From NCBI RefSeq assembly GCF_002982135.1, contig NZ_CP019982.1:1-64000 (forward strand): 64,000 nucleotides of DNA, written 5' to 3'. Below are positions 8,527 through 17,225 of the stretch, piece by piece. Each line of letters begins with the position of its first letter. Position 1 is the first letter of the stretch. A program made the translations under genes and the position numbers. The stretch comes from Pediococcus inopinatus. Lineage in GTDB: Bacteria; Bacillota; Bacilli; Lactobacillales; Lactobacillaceae. Under the pieces are notes generated by a model. That model was not told the DNA's origin. It saw nothing but the letters and a program-made list of their open reading frames with translations, and ran no database searches.

Positions 8527-9312
8527 TTACTCCTCTAACTGTTGAATTCTAAGTATTTGTTCATTAAGAACCATTTGGTACATTTGGATTGCTCTTTTAT
8601 CCCAATGGTCTTTATTCCGTATTCCTTCATTAGCAAACGTTTTAACCCGTTCTTGAGTTCTAATTGAGTTTGAAAAGACCCCTTCGCCAAAAAAGTCTTT
8701 TGCTTGTGCAGAAATTTCAGTATCAACTTTTGCACGTGGCTTCATTAAGTACAATATGGCACCAACTAACTGAAAACTTCCATTGTATTGTTCACGTAGT
8801 TCACCTAAATGCGTAGCTGTTTTTAAAGAACTTGTATATGACTGCTTTTGAGTTTGTAAGACAATTGAGATGAAATCTGAAGCCATGATTGCGTTATTAG
8901 TAAAGACATTTATTGTTGGTGGTACGTCAATAAAAATATAATCGTAATTTTGTTTTAACTTTGAAAGCATTTGTGGTAATAGAATATTACGTTTAACCCG
9001 ACTAACTTTTTCTACAGCACCAATCCATAAAGACAATGTCCAATCTGTAGGAATCATATCAATTTGGTTTGTAACAGACACAATAGATTTAGACAAATTC
9101 CCTCCAAGAAGGCCCTCATATAATGAAAGTTCCGGCTTTAAATCGGCTTTATAAGTCTCCTTCATAATTTCAGTTGCATTTCCCTGGGGATCGAAATCTA
9201 TAAGTAGTACTTTTTTCCCCTCTTGACCCAATAAATAGGTTTCCATTACAGTCAAGGTGGTCTTACCAACGCCACCTTTAAAGTTGAAGTTTAATAGTGT
9301 TTTCCCATTCAT
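8527..9312 (-). CDS. parA: ParA-type partition ATPase
   Basis: 261 aa with the deviant Walker A KGGVGKTT at residues 12-19, the switch region LLIDFDPQGNAT and the Walker B-like DYIFIDVPPTINVFTNNA. No N-terminal HTH extension, so it is a short (type Ib) ParA. It drives plasmid segregation by ATP-dependent binding to nucleoid DNA. The start ATG lies behind AGGTGCTACT. Two direct/inverted repeats of TGATTTATGATTAATCA upstream mark its operator. Confidence 0.9.
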   Translation of the reverse strand: MNGKTLLNFNFKGGVGKTTLTVMETYLLGQEGKKVLLIDFDPQGNATEIMKETYKADLKPELSLYEGLLGGNLSKSIVSVTNQIDMIPTDWTLSLWIGAVEKVSRVKRNILLPQMLSKLKQNYDYIFIDVPPTINVFTNNAIMASDFISIVLQTQKQSYTSSLKTATHLGELREQYNGSFQLVGAILYLMKPRAKVDTEISAQAKDFFGEGVFSNSIRTQERVKTFANEGIRNKDHWDKRAIQMYQMVLNEQILRIQQLEE

Positions 9313-9344
9313 AGTAGCACCTACCTTTACATAAACATTTTACC

Positions 9345-9400
9345 ATGATTTATGATTAATCACAAATTTTATATGATTTATGATTAATCATAAATCATAT
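9345..9400. promoter_or_regulatory. parA operator / centromere repeats
   Basis: Two copies of ATGATTTATGATTAATCA (9345 and 9373). The second extends into a perfect 30-bp palindrome, 9371-9400. The core TGATTTATGAT recurs in the 62-bp palindrome at 8223. They sit in the parA promoter region, so binding of the RHH protein would repress transcription as well as mark the plasmid. Confidence 0.7.
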
Positions 9401-9452
9401 CCATAAAACTATTTACTTAACCTTTGCAGAATGATATGCTTTTTTCATAAAC

Positions 9453-9487
9453 AAAAAATCCCAATCCACTCGGGATTGGGATTTTTG
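9453..9487. terminator. bidirectional terminator between par and rep regions
   Basis: AAAAAATCCCAATCC, loop ACTC, then GGGATTGGGATTTTT. It has A and T runs on both sides and so would act in both directions. Confidence 0.75.
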
Positions 9488-9489
9488 CA

Positions 9490-9890
9490 GTATTGACAAG
9501 TAGCTATCTTGCAACTACCTAGTCCAAGCAATTTTCACCGCCAAGTTAAAATTGCTTGAAAAAATTGTAATCTTGTTTACGTGCTAATTATACCGCAAGC
9601 AAACCTTAAGGGCAAGCAAAGGTAAACTAATTAAAACGAAGATAAGACCAATGGACTAAGTAGCTTGTAATAACTACTTAGTCCATTTTTAGTTCTTAAA
9701 AATTAAAAAAGTTGCCGACTGGGCAACTCACAAACAGACACATGCTGGTGAAACTACAAAGCCGATCACGACCAATGTTCGCTTTGTAATTCAGTTAGAG
9801 CATATCAGATTTGTATTTTAAAGCAAATCAAATGTTTTAGCAACTCTCTTTTGAGACAGCGTGTGTCAGTCAAGAAAGGGAGTTTTTATT
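9490..9890 (+). promoter_or_regulatory. repA leader region with alternative hairpins
   Basis: No protein gene is seen in 400 bp. TTGACA at 9493 with TACCTA 17 bases later is a possible promoter. CTACCTAGTCCA at 9515 can pair with TGGACTAAGTAG at 9652, which otherwise forms a terminator with CTACTTAGTCCA at 9674. The two exclusive pairings look like attenuation control of repA. The start is preceded by AAGAAAGGGAG. Confidence 0.45.
9652..9690 (+). terminator. terminator in repA leader
   Basis: TGGACTAAGTAG and CTACTTAGTCCA pair around CTTGTAATAA and are followed by TTTTTA. It is 200 bp upstream of repA and so can act as an attenuator. Confidence 0.7.
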
Positions 9891-11000
9891 ATGACAAAAT
9901 CAACAGATTTCAATTACTATGACGCCAATAGCGTATATGGATCCTTGTTTTTCCAGTTCCCTAAGGTATTAATGTATGGCGAGCAATACAAACATTTAAG
10001 TGATGCCGCTAAGCTAGCTTACATGGTACTAAAAGACCGGCTAGAGTATTCTTTACGCAATCACTGGATTGATGAGGAAGGGCACGTCTACTTTATTTTT
10101 ACCAATCAAGAACTTAAAGATTTATTCGACTGCTCAAATGATAAGTTAGCAGCCGTGAAAAAAGACTTGGAACGTGCAGGACTACTTTATCAAAAAGCCA
10201 TGCATTTCAATCCCAAAACTGGCAAAAACGAACCCAATCGACTTTACCTGGCCGAACTAGATATGCAGTCAACTGACGTCTATTTACGCGGTGAATATGC
10301 TCAAAAAGAGCCGCAAACCCTTGCTACGAGCGAAAATCCGAAAATTGGACGTTCGCGGGAGACCGTTGGAACCCTTGCTACGAGCGAAAATCCGAAAATC
10401 GGACATTCGCGAAAGTTCGTTGACAACACTCCGCAAACCCTTGCTACGAGCGAAAATCCGAAAATCGGACACGATCTAGATAAAGAACTTAAAGAAAGAG
10501 ATACTAATAGATACAATATAGATACTCAAAAGTTGGACTTTTCCACAGCCCATTTTTCACCAGCAGAAATTCAAAAGCAAAACCAGGATTTGGTGAACCA
10601 TGCTAATGACTTCTTAACTGATGAAGACAGTGGCTTACCGGTTTTCTTAGAACCCGAAGCTGTGCAACTACTTAGTTTTTGGTGCCGTACCCCGCAACAA
10701 ATGCGGCGCTTCATTGGCATTATCTTAAATGCTAAGTACCGAGTTGAGAAAGATCACAAAGATATTGGTGTCATAATCCTACTTGGTGATGAGGAACTGA
10801 GACCTTTAATGACTAAAGCCTTAAGACGCTACTTTAACGCCCTAAGAAGCAATGAAAAGCATATCAAGAACGTGGAAAACTACTTGTACGGCACCATGCA
10901 AAACCTATTTGGCGTTTGGTGGAATAAACAAGCGGCTAGAGAATATGCGGCCAAACACCCCGAAGAACAGAACACTGACAATGAGCGTTCTTGGAATTAA
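9891..11000 (+). CDS. repA: RepA_N-family replication initiator
   Basis: 369 aa from the ATG at 9891; the upstream in-frame start has no ribosome site. The N-terminal RepA_N domain (residues ~10-130, YGSLFFQFPKVLMYGEQYKH, LSDAAKLAYMVLKDRLEYSL) binds the origin. A variable middle carries three copies of TLATSENPKIG, encoded by near-identical DNA repeats. The C-terminus (LEPEAVQLLSFWCRTPQQMRRF onward) is specific to the host group. In this theta-replicating family the origin usually lies inside the gene, as the repeats suggest here. The main replication gene of this plasmid. Confidence 0.9.
   Translation: MTKSTDFNYYDANSVYGSLFFQFPKVLMYGEQYKHLSDAAKLAYMVLKDRLEYSLRNHWIDEEGHVYFIFTNQELKDLFDCSNDKLAAVKKDLERAGLLYQKAMHFNPKTGKNEPNRLYLAELDMQSTDVYLRGEYAQKEPQTLATSENPKIGRSRETVGTLATSENPKIGHSRKFVDNTPQTLATSENPKIGHDLDKELKERDTNRYNIDTQKLDFSTAHFSPAEIQKQNQDLVNHANDFLTDEDSGLPVFLEPEAVQLLSFWCRTPQQMRRFIGIILNAKYRVEKDHKDIGVIILLGDEELRPLMTKALRRYFNALRSNEKHIKNVENYLYGTMQNLFGVWWNKQAAREYAAKHPEEQNTDNERSWN
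10317..10470 (+). repeat. three 34-bp repeats in repA (putative oriV iterons)
   Basis: ACCCTTGCTACGAGCGAAAA and the following 14 bases occur at 10317, 10371 and 10437, differing by one base (ATTGG against ATCGG). Spacing is 54 and 66 bp, close to whole helical turns, and the frame is kept. In RepA_N plasmids such repeats within rep are the replication origin. Confidence 0.75.
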
Positions 11001-11248
11001 ACGCCATATAAGCTCATTTAAGCCGTTTTAAGTGTTACATGCATAATTATATTAAAATCGCTTTAAAATCGCTTAGAAGCAAAAATAGACACCTTGAGTG
11101 GCTGAATTGGCGCTTGGTGGAATAAACAAGCGGCTAGAGAATATGCGGCCAAACACCCTAACGATGAGCGTGCTTAAAACTAAAAAGCTATATAAGGCCA
11201 TTTAAGCTGTTTTAAACAGATAGAGCATAATTATATTAAACGAGTTTT
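10911..11248 (+). repeat. diverged direct duplication of the repA 3' end
   Basis: The segment 10911-11052, covering the last codons of repA and the following 50 bp, is repeated with changes at 11109-11248: GCGCTTGGTGGAATAAACAA, then AGAATATGCGGCCAAACACC, and both copies end in CATAATTATATTAAA. The second copy has lost part of the coding end. The rest of 11001-11343 holds no gene. Confidence 0.75.
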
Positions 11249-11343
11249 AAAATGCGCTTACGGGCACTTTAGGAACGTTGTATAAGTGCCATTGCGGAAA
11301 GGACAGCAAACTTAAATTCACAACTTTTAAAGAAGCAGGCTAA

Positions 11344-11372
11344 TTGAGATGGTACTCAAAGATTAGTATAAT
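11344..11372 (+). promoter_or_regulatory. promoter of the toxin-antitoxin operon
   Basis: TTGAGA at 11344 and TATAAT at 11367 with a 17-bp spacer. TGAG...CTCA overlaps the -35 region as a short dyad and could be an operator for the first gene product. Confidence 0.7.
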
Positions 11373-11403
11373 GTGAGTAGTAATAAAGGTGGGCGAGAAA
11401 ATC

Positions 11404-11685
11404 ATGGCAGTTAAGGAAAAGAAACGCGTACAAGTCCAGATTGACAAAGAATTGGCAGATAATACCGAAGCCGTTTTAAGCCAGTTAGGTCTAAACCCAA
11501 CTACCGCGATCAATATGTTTTATAAGCGGATCGTAGCTGACGCAGCATTACCGTTTAAACCAGCCCTGAGCGAAGCCGAAAGAGCTAATTTAAGCCTTTT
11601 AAAGGCTACTAAAGAGACACCAGTAACAGAGTTCAAAGACGCTAAAGAAGTCGCTGATTGGCTCAATGATCCAGATGAGGACTAA
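11404..11685 (+). CDS. RelB/DinJ-family antitoxin-like RHH protein
   Basis: 93 aa from the ATG at 11404. The N-terminal ribbon-helix-helix (KRVQVQIDKELADNTEAVLSQLGLNPTTAINMFYKRIV) is a classic RelB/DinJ DNA-binding domain. The acidic tail KDAKEVADWLNDPDED would be the toxin-binding part. A YafQ/RelE toxin, the usual partner, is not adjacent. Instead a 63-aa protein and a zeta-like toxin follow, so it may regulate that module or be an orphan. Confidence 0.8.
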   Translation: MAVKEKKRVQVQIDKELADNTEAVLSQLGLNPTTAINMFYKRIVADAALPFKPALSEAERANLSLLKATKETPVTEFKDAKEVADWLNDPDED

Positions 11686-11725
11686 TGGCTTATCAGATTA
11701 AATAAATTAATAACTGGGAAGTGTG

Positions 11726-11917
11726 ATGAACATGAAAGATACAATCACAATTAATGACTTTTTTGAAATTGCCAAAGAAACTGATTTAAAAGATTTACTT
11801 GATAAGTCATTACATGAGCCAGATCCAGAAAAGCGCAAAGTATATGACGCTTTATATACCTACTTTTTAGATAAAAGGCAAGATGAGGTTATTAAGCGAA
11901 GGGACTTTGTCCGTTGA
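11726..11917 (+). CDS. small acidic protein, candidate antitoxin of the zeta-like toxin
   Basis: 63 aa from the ATG at 11726, mostly helical and charged (NDFFEIAKETDLKDLLDKSL, EPDPEKRKVYDALYTYFLDK). Its TGA stop overlaps the TTG start of the next gene in TTGA, so the two are translationally coupled. Position and size fit an epsilon-type antitoxin that blocks the nucleotide site of zeta. I do not see clear sequence similarity to epsilon, so function is inferred from context. Confidence 0.6.
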   Translation: MNMKDTITINDFFEIAKETDLKDLLDKSLHEPDPEKRKVYDALYTYFLDKRQDEVIKRRDFVR

Positions 11918-12594
11918 TAGATAAACCCCAATATATAATTGTTGCTGGTATTAACGGAGCAGGAAAAAGTACGCTATACGATACATTTCCCATCTTGTTT
12001 GACAAAACAAAACGGATTAACGCTGATGAACTTTTAAGACAAATGGGTGGCGATTGGCATAAAGATAGTGACAACTTAAAAGCCATGAAAGAAGAAATCA
12101 AACAACTACACTATGCTTTAGATCACCAGCAAAGTATTCACGTAGAAACAACACTGGCAGGTAGAGGCAAAGCTCAACTCAATTTGATTGACAAAGCTCA
12201 CAAAAATGGGTTTGAAGTGACTTTATTATATGTTGCTTTGCGAGATGAAAATTTAGCTATCCAAAGGGTCAACGAACGGGTACAAAAAGGTGGCCACGGT
12301 GTTCCAGTAGCAACGATCAAGAAACGTTATCAGCAATCCAAACATAATTTGCCATTAGTGGCCTTTAAATCTGATAAGGTCATGATCTATGATAATAGCG
12401 AAAAGTTTACCTCTGTTTATGCAAGAGAGAAGGGACAAGTTTTTAAGAACGATTTGAGGCATTTTCCTTGGATAAACCAAAATATTACTTATCCAGAAAA
12501 GGTGCAAAAGCAGTTACAAAATTTTGCAGATCAAAACCCAGAAGTAAAGCCTAAAAATGATCCAGAAAATAAAAACGATCGGCCTAGTTATTAG
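11914..12594 (+). CDS. zeta-family toxin (UDP-sugar kinase-like)
   Basis: 226 aa starting at TTG 11914. A Walker A GINGAGKST at residues 12-20 and the zeta-type VETTLAGRG near residue 75 indicate a P-loop kinase; zeta toxins phosphorylate UDP-N-acetylglucosamine and stop wall synthesis. LLYVALRDENLAIQRVNERV and GGHGVPVATIKKRY match the family's later conserved helices. The TTG start and 4-bp overlap tie its production to the small upstream protein. Probably a plasmid maintenance toxin. Confidence 0.8.
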   Translation: MIDKPQYIIVAGINGAGKSTLYDTFPILFDKTKRINADELLRQMGGDWHKDSDNLKAMKEEIKQLHYALDHQQSIHVETTLAGRGKAQLNLIDKAHKNGFEVTLLYVALRDENLAIQRVNERVQKGGHGVPVATIKKRYQQSKHNLPLVAFKSDKVMIYDNSEKFTSVYAREKGQVFKNDLRHFPWINQNITYPEKVQKQLQNFADQNPEVKPKNDPENKNDRPSY

Positions 12595-12609
12595 GTTGAT
12601 CGTTTTTTA
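12571..12609. terminator. bidirectional terminator between zeta and mob accessory genes
   Basis: AAAACGATC and GATCGTTTT pair, with an inner CCTA/TAGG stem. The hairpin overlaps both convergent gene ends. Confidence 0.7.
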
Positions 12610-12862
12610 ATTTATCCGGTTTATGGGCGTTAACATAGTCAGCAAATATTTTTAAAAGTTCTTCGGTTTGTTCGACCGAGAGGTTATCAGCTTGAAAGTA
12701 TTTTTCGAGCAAAGCCCCTTTTTGAATTAATCGGCGAGAACGGGATTTGCGGGCTTGCCGATTTTCATAGTATTTAGATTGCCGTAATTTAAAATCTTCC
12801 CGCTCAATTTTTTGTTTTAAACGCGCTTGCTGCTCGACTAGTTTTTCATATTGATTAGACAT
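12584..12862 (-). CDS. TraD-like small mobilization protein
   Basis: 92 aa, strongly charged and helical. RKSRSRRLIQKGALLEKYF resembles the core of the small TraD-type proteins that accompany TraA/MobA relaxases. Its 3' end overlaps the zeta gene by 11 bp in the opposite direction. It probably helps assemble the relaxosome at the oriT located just to the right. Confidence 0.6.
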   Translation of the reverse strand: MSNQYEKLVEQQARLKQKIEREDFKLRQSKYYENRQARKSRSRRLIQKGALLEKYFQADNLSVEQTEELLKIFADYVNAHKPDKLKNDQPNN

Positions 12863-12884
12863 GGAATTTCCCCATCTCGTATGG

Positions 12885-13094
12885 CTAATGATCTACGGGC
12901 TTTACCTTTAAAAATTCAGAAAATTGATTGGCTAAAAGCTTAATCTGATCGTTAGACAAATTAGCATAATCTAAATTGGCTTGACTGATGATTTGTTTAC
13001 CTAGCCGTTGTTCAATCTTATTTTTTTCGTCCTTAATTTTTTGATTAAGGGCTTTTAATTTAGCTTCTTGTTTTTCTAAGTTACTTTGAGACAT
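12885..13094 (-). CDS. small coiled-coil mobilization accessory protein
   Basis: 69 aa from the ATG at 13094, behind GGAGGG. The N-terminal half is a coiled coil (KQEAKLKALNQKIKDEKNKI), and RLGKQIISQANLDYANLS follows. It is cotranscribed with the TraD-like gene and divergent from mobA across the oriT. Often seen beside MobA/MobL relaxases of lactobacilli; exact role unknown. Confidence 0.55.
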   Translation of the reverse strand: MSQSNLEKQEAKLKALNQKIKDEKNKIEQRLGKQIISQANLDYANLSNDQIKLLANQFSEFLKVKPVDH

Positions 13095-13194
13095 AACGAT
13101 CCCTCCAATCATATTAGAAATAATCACCGAAACTATATCATATAGGAAACGTTAAGTCAAAGTATAAAATTTGAAATAGCGAAGCGGAAGGCAT

Positions 13195-13300
13195 ACACTA
13201 AATTAAAGTTAAGAGAATCAGAAGACCGAGTGAAACGAGGTCAATGCGCACTTACACACAACAACTAAAGTTGGTTGTGTTATTGTGCTAAACACTTGTA
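13195..13300. other. oriT: putative origin of transfer (MOBQ type)
   Basis: On the minus strand GTAAGTGCGCATTGA (13241-13254) matches the nic core TAAGTGCGC of the RSF1010/pIP501-like MOBQ group. Next to it is the inverted repeat ACACAAC/GTTGTGT around AACTAAAGTTG (13255-13281). The site lies between divergent mob genes, where an oriT is expected. Confidence 0.75.
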
Positions 13301-13364
13301 TTAGAAGTCGCCGTTGGCGACAACAAAATCAAACCCATAAACCCAAAGAAAGGTGGTGACCGAC

Positions 13365-15428
13365 ATGGCAATTTTTCACATGAGCTTTAGTAATATTAGT
13401 GCTGGAAAAGGAAGAAGTGCAATTGCTGGAGCAAGTTATCGAAGTGGCGAAAAATTATTCGATCAAAAAGAAGGTCGAAGTTATTTTTATGCCCGATCGG
13501 TTATGCCAGAAAGCTTTATTTTGACACCAAAGAATGCGCCAGAATGGGCGAGTGATAGAGAGAAATTGTGGAACGAAGTAGAAAGAAAAGACCGTCGAGC
13601 AAACTCACGGTACGCTAAAGAGTTTAACGTGGCTCTACCAGTTGAATTAAGTGAAGATGAACAGAAGGAATTATTGAAAAAATATGTACAAGAAAATTTT
13701 GTTGATGAAGGTATGGTTGCCGATGTGGCAATTCATAGAGATCACCCAGATAATCCGCACGCTCATGTGATGTTAACTAACCGTCCATTTAACCCAGACG
13801 GAACGTGGGGATTGAAAAGTAAACGAGAAAACATATTAGACGAAAATGGGAACAAGACTTATACAGGAAATAGTCGTTTCCCAAGATCAAGAAAGGTGTG
13901 GTTAGTTGATTGGGATAAAAAAGAAAAAATCAATCAATGGCGGCACAATTGGGCGGTTAGTGTAAATCAAGTTTTAGAGCAAAAAAATATTCCCGATCGG
14001 ATCAGCGAAAAATCATTTATCGAGGAGGGAATAGATGATACACCAACTCAACATGAGGGAATCAATAGTAAGCGGCATGAAAGAAAAGAATTTAACCAAC
14101 AAGTTAAGAACTATCGCAAGGCCAAAGCCAGTTATAAAAACAACCAAGAAAAAGTAATCAATAGAGGTCATTTAGATAGCCTAAGTAAACACTTCTCGTT
14201 TAATGAAAAACGGATAGTTAAAGAGTTAAGCCATGAACTGAAAACTTATATCAGTTTGGAGAACTTAGATGATAAGCGGCGCATGCTATTTAATTGGAAA
14301 AACAGCACCTTAATTAAACACGCTGTTGGTGAAGATGTCACTAAGCAATTATTGACGATTAACCAACAAGAAAGTTCACTAAAAAAAGCAGATGAACTCT
14401 TAAATAAAGTAGTTGATCGCACGACTAAAAAACTTTATCCAGAGCTTTATTTTGAACAGACAATCGCGGCTGAACGACGGGAATTGATTAAAGAAACTAA
14501 TAGTGAACAAACGATTTTCAAAGGCAGTGAATTAAACGAACGTTTAATGAATATCCGTGATGATTTATTGGTCCGACAATTATTGACCTTTACCAAGCGG
14601 CCATATACCAGCTGGCAGTTATTAATGCAACAAGAAAAGGAAGTCAAAATCGAGCTTAAATATACGCTGATGATTCATGATGATAGCTTAGAAAGTCTAG
14701 AACACGTTGATCAAGGTCTACTAGAAAAGTATTCACCAACCGAGCAGCAAAAGATTACTCGCGCAGTCAAAGATTTGCGAACAATCATGACTGTTAAGCA
14801 AGTTATTCAAACCCAATACCAGGAAGTTTTAAGAAGAGCCTTTCCTAACGGCAATTTTAATGAATTACCAATGATTAAACAGGAACAAGCCTATACAGCC
14901 GTGATGTACTATGATCCTGTTTTAAAGCCATGTCAGGCTGAAACAATTGAACAGTGGCAAGCAAATCCACCACAGGTGTTCAGTCCCCAAGAACATCAAC
15001 AAGGACTAGCTTATTTATCGGGACAGCTTAGCTTAGATCAGTTAGAAAATCATCACTTACAACGGGTTTTAAAGCATGATGGCACTAAACAACTCTTTTT
15101 TGGCGAATGCAAAGCCGATCCGACGATTAAGAACAGTCAGATCGAGAAAATCCAAAAGCAGTTAAAAGGGCAACAAGCCAAGGATGACCAGTACAGAAAA
15201 GCAAATATGGGGCATTATCAACCGCTAAATTATAAGCCAGTTAGTCCAGACTATTACTTAAAGACGGCCTTTAGTGACGCGATTATGACTGTTCTATATG
15301 CCCGTGATGAAGATTACGAACGGCAAAAACAGGCGCAAGGTTTAAAGGAGACTGAGTGGGAAATGACGAAAAAGCAGCGGCAACATCAAACCCGGAACCG
15401 GCATGAAGATTGGGGCATGCACTTGTAA
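13365..15428 (+). CDS. mobA: MobA/MobL-family relaxase (MOBQ)
   Basis: 687 aa from the ATG at 13365, preceded by AAAGGTGGT. The N-terminal relaxase domain shows the MOBQ motifs: [20 protein letters not shown] with a conserved [25 protein letters not shown], and the metal-binding [17 protein letters not shown] near residue 130. The C-terminal ~400 residues are helical and basic. It nicks oriT and pilots the strand in conjugation using another plasmid's transfer machinery. The stop falls right where an IS3 remnant starts, so a few native C-terminal residues may be missing. Confidence 0.9.
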   Translation: MAIFHMSFSNISAGKGRSAIAGASYRSGEKLFDQKEGRSYFYARSVMPESFILTPKNAPEWASDREKLWNEVERKDRRANSRYAKEFNVALPVELSEDEQKELLKKYVQENFVDEGMVADVAIHRDHPDNPHAHVMLTNRPFNPDGTWGLKSKRENILDENGNKTYTGNSRFPRSRKVWLVDWDKKEKINQWRHNWAVSVNQVLEQKNIPDRISEKSFIEEGIDDTPTQHEGINSKRHERKEFNQQVKNYRKAKASYKNNQEKVINRGHLDSLSKHFSFNEKRIVKELSHELKTYISLENLDDKRRMLFNWKNSTLIKHAVGEDVTKQLLTINQQESSLKKADELLNKVVDRTTKKLYPELYFEQTIAAERRELIKETNSEQTIFKGSELNERLMNIRDDLLVRQLLTFTKRPYTSWQLLMQQEKEVKIELKYTLMIHDDSLESLEHVDQGLLEKYSPTEQQKITRAVKDLRTIMTVKQVIQTQYQEVLRRAFPNGNFNELPMIKQEQAYTAVMYYDPVLKPCQAETIEQWQANPPQVFSPQEHQQGLAYLSGQLSLDQLENHHLQRVLKHDGTKQLFFGECKADPTIKNSQIEKIQKQLKGQQAKDDQYRKANMGHYQPLNYKPVSPDYYLKTAFSDAIMTVLYARDEDYERQKQAQGLKETEWEMTKKQRQHQTRNRHEDWGMHL

Positions 15429-15612
15429 TTCGACGGTACCCGTACTTCTTTGTGTATTTTAAATCTTGTTGTCGAATTTCATCAATTGCTTGAATAACTT
15501 GATCGTCATTGAATTTTCGACCTTCATGATTTCGAGTGTAGTAATACGTGCTACGCGGTATTTTAATTACTTTGAGAATCAATTTAATTGATACTTGGAA
15601 TATTTGCCTCAA
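15429..15612 (-). pseudogene. IS3-family OrfB, N-terminal fragment
   Basis: Typical OrfB start region (IKIPRSTYYYTRN, then [20 protein letters not shown]), cut before the catalytic DDE core. What follows in the frame is mobA sequence read backwards. Confidence 0.75.
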
Positions 15613-15620
15613 CTCAGTCG

Positions 15621-16157
15621 CTATTTTCGAGATTTCCTTTGTGCTGATTTTTTCCGAGCTAAGGCTTCTAATTTTTTTAAGTATTCATTCTCAATCTTCA
15701 ACATTTGATTCTCTTTTTGGAGTTGCTTTAAAGTATCTTTTGTTGTTGAGTTGTCCCTTTGGACAACTGGTTTAGCGTTCTCATTCTTGTGTTTTGCCAT
15801 ATTTTTCGAGTTGCCTCGCTTTCGCTCAAGCCCTTTAATTCCTAATGTCTCAAATCGCTTTTCCCATTGCCAAATTGTACTTGGCGAGGATAAATTAAAG
15901 TGTAAGGCGGTTACTGGAAGTGAGGCCTGGTTTTGTTTCCTCCAGTTTAATACATCAACTTTAAACTGACTAGTGTATTCTAAGTCCATGGCTTTTGGCT
16001 GAAGTCCTTTAATACCAAATCTTTCAAATCGCTGAATCCAAATTGAAACGGTAGCCTTGCTGCCAATCCCATACTTTCTCGCTAGTGAATAAGCTGCCTG
16101 ACCACTTAAATACTCGGTGACAATCTTAACTTTAAAATCGAAATTAAATTTACTCAT
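15621..16157 (-). CDS. IS3-family OrfA (IS150 group)
   Basis: 178 aa from the ATG at 16157. It has two tandem helix-turn-helix units ([20 protein letters not shown] and [19 protein letters not shown]) and ends in a leucine-zipper coiled coil ([20 protein letters not shown]), the layout of IS150-type OrfA. Intact, but the matching OrfB is lost. Confidence 0.85.
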   Translation of the reverse strand: MSKFNFDFKVKIVTEYLSGQAAYSLARKYGIGSKATVSIWIQRFERFGIKGLQPKAMDLEYTSQFKVDVLNWRKQNQASLPVTALHFNLSSPSTIWQWEKRFETLGIKGLERKRGNSKNMAKHKNENAKPVVQRDNSTTKDTLKQLQKENQMLKIENEYLKKLEALARKKSAQRKSRK

Positions 16158-16205
16158 AAATGAAACCCCCAAAATTGGATTTTTCTGTCCAACCTTGGGG
16201 GTTCA

Positions 16206-17135
16206 CTTTAGTCTCCAGAAGTAACCCCCAGCGATAAGTATGCTTTTATGTTGAGGGAAACCTCTGTTTCTGTGGTAAGGTGGGCGCGTTTGTTAGACGT
16301 ATCAACGATTGGTTATTATGCTTGGCGGAGAGCTTTGCCAAAGCGAAACGCCAAAGAAAGGCAATATCGTCAACGAATCAAACACTTTTTTGATCAAGGA
16401 CAGGGCACTTACGGGCCCAAACGCATCTGCGGTTTATTGCGTAAAAATGGTAATAAAGCTTCCTATCACCGAGTTGCCCGTCTGATGGCTGATGCCGGTC
16501 TGTATTCAACGCTACGTTGTCGTCATCCGAAGAGTTTGACCGATAGCCGCCTTGCTCGTCAAGGTGATTATCCCAATCTAGTGAAACACCAATCTTTTAA
16601 GCCGTTTGAAGCCTTATCAAGTGACATTACACAGACGACAACATCAGAAGGAAAAGCTTACATTTGCCAAATAAGGGATTTGACCAGCAACCTAGTGTTA
16701 GCTCATCAAATATCCAATCATATGGACACGGATTTAGTCTTAGCGACACTTAAACAAGCCCACCAAAGGTGGGCTTTGCCAGAAACGTGTATTTTTCATA
16801 GTGACCGTGGTAGCCAATACACGGCCAAAGCAGTGACAAAGTTGGTCAACTAATATCATTGGCAACGTAGCTTCTCAGCATTGGGAAAACCGGGTGATAA
16901 CGCTTGGAGCGAAAGCTTCTTTGCCATCATGAAGAAAGAGCTCATTTATCAGATACAATTTAAAGATATCAATGATCTGAGAGCGCAAGTCTTCGCTTAC
17001 ATCGAGACCTTTTACAACCGCGTAAGGGTACAAGCACGCTTAGACTATCTTGCACCAGTAACATGGCTTTCCTTGTATGACCAAGCTTCACAAAAAGTCG
17101 CTTAGCAAACTGTCCGAAAAAGTGTTGACTTCCCA
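16206..17135 (+). mobile_element. IS3-family element, 5'-truncated
   Basis: OrfB and the right tip are kept (minus strand TGGGAAGTCAACACTTTTTC from 17135). OrfA and the left tip are gone, cut at the IS150-type element. Confidence 0.75.
16230..17105 (+). pseudogene. IS3-family OrfB with nonsense codon
   Basis: The frame opens SDKYAFMLRETSVSVVRWAR. All three catalytic acids are present (SSDITQTTT, FHSDRGSQYT, GDNAWSESFFAIMKKE). A single in-frame TAA at 16851 lies between the second and third acid, with the same frame continuing to 17105. OrfA is also missing, so it is inactive. Confidence 0.85.
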
Positions 17136-17144
17136 TTTGCTTTT

Positions 17145-17225
17145 TATCACCTTTAGATCATAAACCTTTGTAAGATCAACCCAGGTGTCGTTGATTGGCT
17201 GGATATAAGTAATATCCGTTGGGAC
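17145..17225 (-). pseudogene. IS3-family OrfB relic
   Basis: The minus strand reads TDITYIQPINDTWVDLTKVY, the first catalytic-aspartate region of an IS3-type integrase core. Nothing before or after it is kept. It fits no other IS3 copy in this window exactly. Confidence 0.6.

Larger units (their letters stand above)
15429..16205 (-). mobile_element. IS3-family (IS150-type) element, 3'-truncated
   Basis: The intact tip is on the right (minus strand TGAACCCCCAAGGTTGGACA from 16205). OrfA is complete, and OrfB stops after about 50 codons at the mobA end. The element itself replaced the 5' part of the next IS3 copy. Confidence 0.8.

Noticed and set aside
10284..10516. Three-fold repeat that could be taken for a small CRISPR-like array or an antisense gene
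   Set aside because: The repeats lie in frame in repA, have uneven spacing and fit RepA_N origin iterons. The open frames on the other strand are shadows of the repeat.
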